Source of the DNA: an uncultured Rickettsiales bacterium
Lineage (GTDB): Bacteria > Pseudomonadota > Alphaproteobacteria > UBA8366
Assembly (NCBI GenBank): GCA_913046825.1
Contig: CAJWTF010000066.1
Location: 1-19,828, forward strand
Length of the DNA stretch: 19,828 bases
Reading direction: 5' to 3'
How positions within the stretch are numbered: the first letter of the stretch is position 1; every line of letters starts with the position of its first letter. The notes under the pieces were generated by a model that was given only the letters and a program-made list of their open reading frames with translations, had not been told where the DNA came from and searched no databases. Made by a program: the position numbers and the translations under genes. Positions 15,695-19,828 of this stretch are shown one piece after another.

Positions 15695-17347
15695 TTACAC
15701 AGCGCGCAATTCGGAAATCGTGTTCTTAGCGTCCACGTTCTCCAAGCTGGTTCGCGCTTCGACGATAACCGGCACATCCGCACTCATCGCCTCTCGCATG
15801 ACTGCATCCGCTTGGTCCGGTGTTTCGATCACTAAGCCTTTGGCGCCAAAAGCTTGCGCTAAAACGGCAAAATCGGGATTAACAAGGTCGGTCGCATGAG
15901 GGCGCCCAGGATAATGTGTCTCCTGATGGAAGCGGATCGTGCCGTAAGCGTTGTTATTGGAAATCACGATACAGAGATTTTTCACACCACTCGCCATGGC
16001 CGTCGCCAGCTCATAGGCCGACATCAAAGCGCCACCGTCACCCACGACCGCGACCACTCGGCGCTCCGGATGGCGGATCGCGGCGGCAACGCCCGCGGGA
16101 ATACTCATTCCCATTGCCCCACATTCGGAACCAAGAAGGTTCTGTGTCGACTTAAAGGGATACCTGTGATGCAACCAACTCGAAAAACTGCCCGCATCCA
16201 CAGTGACCACCGCATCATCCGGGACATGCGTTTTCATCGCCTCAATCACGTGACCGAATTCCAATCCATCTTCGGAATTACGTAATGGCGCTTCGGAGAA
16301 TTCGGTGTACCCCTTATGCGCGCTAGCCAACCAAGTATGCCGCTCCGAAGTTAATTCGGGGGCATTTTGTTCGTTTAACGCTTCTAAAAACGCCCCCGCA
16401 TTTGAGACGATACCAAGATCAATATCGAAACTTCGGCCGATGGCACCTTCGTCAGGATATACGTGGATAACCCGTTGATCGGCCGTTGGAATGCGGTCAC
16501 CCATAGTCGCCATTCCGCTCCCCATTTTTGTGCCGACAGCAATGATGAGATCCGCATTCATCGCCGTTTCCATAACACCTTTAGGGGGTCGAATACCCAG
16601 CTCTCCACCATAGTTCGGATGATCGTTGGGGAAAACGTCCTGGTGTACATAAGTCGGCAGAACAGGAATACCCCACGCTTCACTGGCAGCAAGCAGCGCT
16701 CGTCGCGCTTCCGTTGAAACAAGCCGTCCACCAACGATCATAATAGGGCGTTTAGCTTTGGCAATTTGCTCCGCAACATATGCGGTATCGCTGTCATTCG
16801 GTCGCACGGTGGCGGCCTTCCGGCGTGCCACGATTTTCGACTTTGATTCTGTCGCCAGTACATCGGTCGGCAAGGAGACAACAACAGGGCCCGGCGTTCC
16901 GCTTTCCGCAATCCGAATGGCACGGGCAACAATCTCGCCAATCCGGTCCGGCACATCGACTTCTTCGACTGATTTCGCCATGTCTGAGAAGGTTTTGCTG
17001 TAATTGATTTCCTGGGTAGCGTGTTTACCGATTTTACCGGTGCTGACTTGTCCTAGCATTAGGACCAAGGGAAAAGAGCCTTGTTCCGCGGAATGCGCGG
17101 CAATCGAAGCGTTCGTCGCTCCGGGCCCGCGGCTAGCGAAGACGACCCCTGCCCGTCCCGTCAATTTGGCGTCCGCCAACGCCATCCAGGCGGCTCCACC
17201 CTCATGACGGCAGGTAACGAGGTCCAATACCGGATCGCCATGCAGTTCATCCATCACAGAGAGATAACTCTCACCCGGAACGCAGAACGCACGATCAATA
17301 TTATGTGCGACAAGGGTATCGAGCAGAACCTTCGCAGCCGTTGGCAT
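15695..17347 (-). CDS. Thiamine-diphosphate-dependent enzyme, acetolactate synthase large-subunit-like
   Basis: Members of this superfamily carboligate or decarboxylate 2-oxo acids. The 550 residues show the three-domain layout: N-terminal Pyr domain with CVPGESYLSVMDEL and the ThDP-activating Glu in CRHEGGAAWMA (Glu49), RGPGATN (73-79) and TPGPVVVSLP; a central Rossmann-like domain (about 186-330, RPIMIVGGRLV); and the C-terminal PP domain with the Mg-ThDP motif VVGDGGALMSAYELATAM then NNNAYG (GDGG 436-439, NNN 464-466). No regulatory IlvH/IlvN gene is adjacent, so biosynthetic acetolactate synthase is not assured; an uncharacterised 2-oxo acid decarboxylase or carboligase is equally possible. 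AAGGA lies about nine bases upstream of ATG 17347, and the DUF1467 gene ends 50 bases upstream on the same strand. Confidence 0.88.
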   Translation of the reverse strand: MPTAAKVLLDTLVAHNIDRAFCVPGESYLSVMDELHGDPVLDLVTCRHEGGAAWMALADAKLTGRAGVVFASRGPGATNASIAAHSAEQGSFPLVLMLGQVSTGKIGKHATQEINYSKTFSDMAKSVEEVDVPDRIGEIVARAIRIAESGTPGPVVVSLPTDVLATESKSKIVARRKAATVRPNDSDTAYVAEQIAKAKRPIMIVGGRLVSTEARRALLAASEAWGIPVLPTYVHQDVFPNDHPNYGGELGIRPPKGVMETAMNADLIIAVGTKMGSGMATMGDRIPTADQRVIHVYPDEGAIGRSFDIDLGIVSNAGAFLEALNEQNAPELTSERHTWLASAHKGYTEFSEAPLRNSEDGLEFGHVIEAMKTHVPDDAVVTVDAGSFSSWLHHRYPFKSTQNLLGSECGAMGMSIPAGVAAAIRHPERRVVAVVGDGGALMSAYELATAMASGVKNLCIVISNNNAYGTIRFHQETHYPGRPHATDLVNPDFAVLAQAFGAKGLVIETPDQADAVMREAMSADVPVIVEARTSLENVDAKNTISELRAV

Positions 17348-17365
17348 ATTCGCAATTCCTTATTC

Positions 17366-17378
17366 TGAGAAATTCTCA
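17366..17378. promoter_or_regulatory. Short dyad upstream of the ThDP enzyme
   Basis: TGAGAA-A-TTCTCA is a 13-base perfect dyad in the 50-base gap between the DUF1467 gene and the ThDP enzyme, ending 19 bases before the start codon. The one-base centre rules out a stable RNA hairpin, so a DNA-binding half-site pair is the only functional reading. Chance occurrence is possible at this length. Confidence 0.2.
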
Positions 17379-17397
17379 CTGGGATTGGGATAGATAT

Positions 17398-17634
17398 TTA
17401 GTTGGCCCTAAAATTAATCAATCCGGCATCGGCGACAAACCAGACCACCGTAAAAATAACGGCCGCTATTCCAGATGTTATTGCCGCCTTCATCAATAGG
17501 CGAGGATTGGTCGGAGCGCTGTTCGCGTGCCCGATTTCTGGGTCTTCGGGCGGCCGGTTGCCCCATGGAAGTACGCAAAAGAACACGAGCCACCATGTGA
17601 TGATGTAAACAAGGGTGCCTGATATCCAGCCCAT
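17398..17634 (-). CDS. DUF1467 family small membrane protein
   Basis: The 78-residue protein has two predicted transmembrane helices: residues about 6-25 (GTLVYIITWWLVFFCVLPWG) and about 48-73 (MKAAITSGIAAVIFTVVWF onwards). The short loop between them contains NRPPEDPEIGHANSAPTNPR. The WWLVFFxVLPWG pattern and the pairing with methylmalonyl-CoA epimerase are typical of DUF1467, which is found in alphaproteobacteria and has no assigned function. It starts 14 bases after the mce stop with an AAAGGA ribosome-binding site, so it belongs to the coaX-rnj-mce run. Confidence 0.9.
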   Translation of the reverse strand: MGWISGTLVYIITWWLVFFCVLPWGNRPPEDPEIGHANSAPTNPRLLMKAAITSGIAAVIFTVVWFVADAGLINFRAN

Positions 17635-17648
17635 TGCGTTGGTATCCT

Positions 17649-18053
17649 TTACGCCTGCTCAAGTTCGATCAAGGTGCCGGAGAAATCTTTCGGGTGCAAA
17701 AACAAAACCGGTTTGTCATGTGCCCCATTACTCGGCTCACCGTCGCCAAGCACGCGCATGCCATCGCCCTCCAGCTTGTCACGGGCCGCATAAATATCAT
17801 CGACCTCATAACAAATATGATGCATGCCGCCCCCTGGATTCTTTTCCAGGAACTTGGCTATTGGAGAGTCTTCGCCGAGCGGATGGAGTAATTCAATTTT
17901 GGTATTTGGGAGTTCAACGAAGATTGTCCTGACACCATGGCTCGGCAGGTCGAGAGGTGCTGATACTGCCGCCCCAAGCGTTCCTTTATAGGAAGCCGAC
18001 GCGGCTTCCAAATCCGCTACCACAATAGCTACATGATTTAATCGGCCAATCAT
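17649..18053 (-). CDS. mce: Methylmalonyl-CoA epimerase
   Basis: This VOC-fold enzyme interconverts (2R)- and (2S)-methylmalonyl-CoA between propionyl-CoA carboxylase and methylmalonyl-CoA mutase. The 134-residue protein starts MIGRLNHVAIVVADLE and shows the four metal-ligand positions of the fold: His7, Glu54 in TKIELLHPL, His79 in GGGMHHICYEV and Glu130 in TLIELEQA. PVLFLHPKDFSGTLIE is typical of bacterial epimerases. ATG 18053 is preferred to a TTG at 18071, because GAGGG/GGAG ribosome-binding bases lie just upstream and the resulting length fits the family. It starts 14 bases after the rnj stop. The carboxylase and mutase genes are not in the window. Confidence 0.95.
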   Translation of the reverse strand: MIGRLNHVAIVVADLEAASASYKGTLGAAVSAPLDLPSHGVRTIFVELPNTKIELLHPLGEDSPIAKFLEKNPGGGMHHICYEVDDIYAARDKLEGDGMRVLGDGEPSNGAHDKPVLFLHPKDFSGTLIELEQA

Positions 18054-18067
18054 ATCTCCACCCTCTC

Positions 18068-19744
18068 TCAAACTCTAATCAGATGAATTTCAGTATGCGG
18101 GTTCTTACCACAGCGTGCGCGAATGCAAAGTCGCACCGCTCGCCGCGACATTTCACTCACAAACTCATCATCCTGTCTTTGTTTAGCACGCATATCTTCG
18201 ATCGCTACGATGACCGCACCGACGACTTCACATTCCACTTCGCCCTCGTCATCCTCATCGTAGACGCCGTTCACCGAAACGACCGGATCGCGGATCAAGT
18301 CACCATGCTCATCTAAGACAACCGTCGCAACGGCGGTGCCGTGATGCGTCATTCGACGCCGCGCTTTAATTGCCTGGCTCTCCATTGGGACGAGACGATT
18401 GCCATCCTTGGCCAGGCGGTCAGAGAACACTTCGTCGATAATCTCGGCCCGGCCCGGAACTAAACGCACCATGGAGCCGTTTTGCGTGACGATAGGCTGT
18501 GGCACCTGGCAATCCCGTGCAAGCTCTGCATGGGCGATCATATGCCGGGCCTCGCCATGCACCGGTACAGCAATCTGTGGTCGGATCCAATTGTACATTT
18601 GAATAAGTTCATCACGTGCCGGATGCCCAGAGACATGAATAACTGCATCCGATGCCGTGATAACCTCTATCCCTTTAGATATCAGAAGGTTGTGCAAACG
18701 ACCGATGGCCAGTTCATTCCCTGGAATGACGCGACTTGAAAAGATAACGGTATCTCCTGTTTCCAAGGCGACATCCCGATGCTCACCACGCGCAATACGC
18801 GGCAATGCGGCTCTGGGCTCTCCCTGACTGCCCGTGCAGATCATCAAGACGCGATCCGACGGCAGATAGCCGACATCCTTCTCAGTGATGAAGGGTGGAA
18901 TATCGGTAAGATATCCGTTCTCCTTCGCCGATTCGTAAATCCGCCAAAGCGAACGTCCTACGAGTGCGACGCTGCGGTCGGTCGCTTCACCGACACGAGC
19001 GATGGTTTCCAACCGCGCCACATTGGAAGCAAAACATGCAACCACCGCGCGGCGTTTGCACTTAGCCACCAGAACTTCGAGGTTTTCGCGCAAATCGCCT
19101 TCCGAACCGGACGTCCCCGGGACGAACACGTTGGTAGAATCGCACACCATCGCGAGGACACCTTCCTCGCCGACTTCAATCAAGCGCTGTTCATCGGTAG
19201 TCAGCCCGACCACCGGGTCTGGATCGATCTTCCAATCTCCAGTATGCATCACCGATCCAACCGCCGTTCGCAATACCACCGCGTTCGGTTCCGGTATCGA
19301 ATGGGTGAGCGTGATGAGTTCCAATTCGAATGGACCGACAGAAAATCGACCCGACAATGGAATGACGTTTATCTCAACACGGTCGCCAAAGCTCGTCTCG
19401 TATAGTTTTCGTCGCAACACACTCGCCGTAAACGCTGTTGCATAAATCGGGCATTCGACCCGGGGCCAAAGATAAGGAACGGCACCCAAGTGATCTTCGT
19501 GGGCATGGGTGAGTATCAGTCCGGCCAATTGGTCTTTTCGTTCGGCGATGAAAGTGGGATCGGGCGTGATAACATCGACGCCCGGTGTAGTATCGTCGCC
19601 GAACGTAATACCGAAATCCACCATGAGCCATTTTCCTGCATGGCCATAAAGGTTGAGGTTCATGCCGATCTCGCCAGCGCCCCCTAACGGTAAAAATAAT
19701 AATTCGTCGGAACCCGGGGTGCCGCTATTGAGATAGTCGCTCAT
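18068..19744 (-). CDS. rnj: Ribonuclease J
   Basis: RNase J is a metallo-beta-lactamase/beta-CASP nuclease with 5'-3' exonuclease and endonuclease activity in RNA maturation and decay. The 558 residues carry PLGGAGEIGMNLNLY (19-33), the metal motif THAHEDHLG (79-87, with His80, His82, Asp84 and His85), His148 in LTHSIPE, Asp170 in MHTGDWKID, and beta-CASP motifs CDSTNVFVPG (201-210), HVSGHPARDEL (370-380) and VPVHGEARHM (393-402). The C-terminal domain is short, as in alphaproteobacterial RNase J. ATG 19744 overlaps the upstream coaX stop by four bases (ATGA), so translation is coupled. This coaX-rnj-mce arrangement is common in the class. Confidence 0.97.
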   Translation of the reverse strand: MSDYLNSGTPGSDELLFLPLGGAGEIGMNLNLYGHAGKWLMVDFGITFGDDTTPGVDVITPDPTFIAERKDQLAGLILTHAHEDHLGAVPYLWPRVECPIYATAFTASVLRRKLYETSFGDRVEINVIPLSGRFSVGPFELELITLTHSIPEPNAVVLRTAVGSVMHTGDWKIDPDPVVGLTTDEQRLIEVGEEGVLAMVCDSTNVFVPGTSGSEGDLRENLEVLVAKCKRRAVVACFASNVARLETIARVGEATDRSVALVGRSLWRIYESAKENGYLTDIPPFITEKDVGYLPSDRVLMICTGSQGEPRAALPRIARGEHRDVALETGDTVIFSSRVIPGNELAIGRLHNLLISKGIEVITASDAVIHVSGHPARDELIQMYNWIRPQIAVPVHGEARHMIAHAELARDCQVPQPIVTQNGSMVRLVPGRAEIIDEVFSDRLAKDGNRLVPMESQAIKARRRMTHHGTAVATVVLDEHGDLIRDPVVSVNGVYDEDDEGEVECEVVGAVIVAIEDMRAKQRQDDEFVSEMSRRAVRLCIRARCGKNPHTEIHLIRV

Positions 19745-19828
19745 TGAGGTTGATTACGCTTATATACTTCGACCAGTCCGCGCAGTGTCATATCCGGATA
19801 GACGTGATTGATAATGTCAGTCGCTTCG
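19741..19828 (-). CDS. coaX: Type III pantothenate kinase, C-terminal end only
   Basis: The last 28 codons of a gene entering from the right edge read EATDIINHVYPDMTLRGLVE and then VYKRNQPQ before a TGA at 19743-19741. The pattern of a His-bearing 'ATD-I-HVxPDxTLRGL' end with a YxRN tail matches the C-terminus of alphaproteobacterial CoaX, which phosphorylates pantothenate in CoA synthesis. The identification also rests on position: coaX commonly precedes rnj in this class. The stop overlaps the rnj start by four bases (ATGA). The catalytic regions are outside the window, so this is a moderately confident call. Confidence 0.72.
   Translation of the reverse strand, partial: EATDIINHVYPDMTLRGLVEVYKRNQPQ

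Noticed and set aside
18054..18071. TTG start for mce overlapping the rnj stop
   Set aside because: It would include the ribosome-binding sequence in the coding region; ATG 18053 gives the normal 134-residue epimerase.
1..19828. CRISPR arrays, tRNA/rRNA genes, insertion sequences, phage or defence genes
   Set aside because: No regularly spaced repeats, cloverleaf-like sequences, transposase or integrase motifs or recognisable defence domains were found on either strand by reading.

Overview
The window is chromosomal DNA from an alphaproteobacterium, most likely a Rhodospirillales-like lineage. Three things point there: the translation operon rpsB-tsf-pyrH-frr-uppS, the cluster coaX-rnj-mce-DUF1467 leading towards proS-lolC-lolD-dnaE, and the family variants (short prolyl-tRNA synthetase without a full editing domain, GreB with an acidic N-terminal extension, RNase J in a Gram-negative). 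No genus can be named from the sequence alone. Nearly every conserved gene lies on the minus strand, so gene order below is read from high to low coordinates.

Region A (19828-17398, minus): the 3' end of coaX, then rnj (4-nt overlap), mce (methylmalonyl-CoA epimerase) and a small DUF1467 membrane protein. Region B (17347-13499) interrupts the step from DUF1467 to proS. It holds an IlvB-like ThDP enzyme (minus), a 435-bp AT-richer convergent intergenic stretch with a strong rho-independent terminator, a badly decayed NCS2/AzgA-type purine permease pseudogene (plus; three frameshifts and two in-frame stops) and a small exported protein of unknown function whose promoter sits so close to the ATG that its mRNA is probably leaderless. 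Region C (13378-9691, minus): proS, lolC, lolD and a VOC/glyoxalase-fold gene broken by one in-frame TAG. Region D (7752-9697, plus): an MmgE/PrpD-family gene and greB, the only intact plus-strand genes. Region E (7506-4033, minus): dnaE. Region F (3868-1, minus): rpsB, tsf, pyrH, frr and uppS (the last cut by the window edge), driven by a good sigma70-type promoter just after dnaE.

Functionally this is core information processing (DnaE; S2, EF-Ts and ribosome recycling factor; ProRS; RNase J; GreB), envelope biogenesis (UppS for the undecaprenyl carrier, LolCD for lipoprotein release), pyrimidine nucleotide and CoA supply (PyrH, CoaX) and propionyl/methylmalonyl-CoA metabolism (Mce). The accessory content sits at two points in the conserved order: between DUF1467 and proS, and between lolD and dnaE. 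Both points also contain a decayed gene, which suggests local turnover and gene loss. I saw no tRNA or rRNA gene, CRISPR array, transposase, phage gene or recognisable defence system. The best leads are the leaderless exported protein, the convergent intergenic region with its terminator and orphan ORF, the nonsense-interrupted VOC gene and the ThDP enzyme of unknown substrate.
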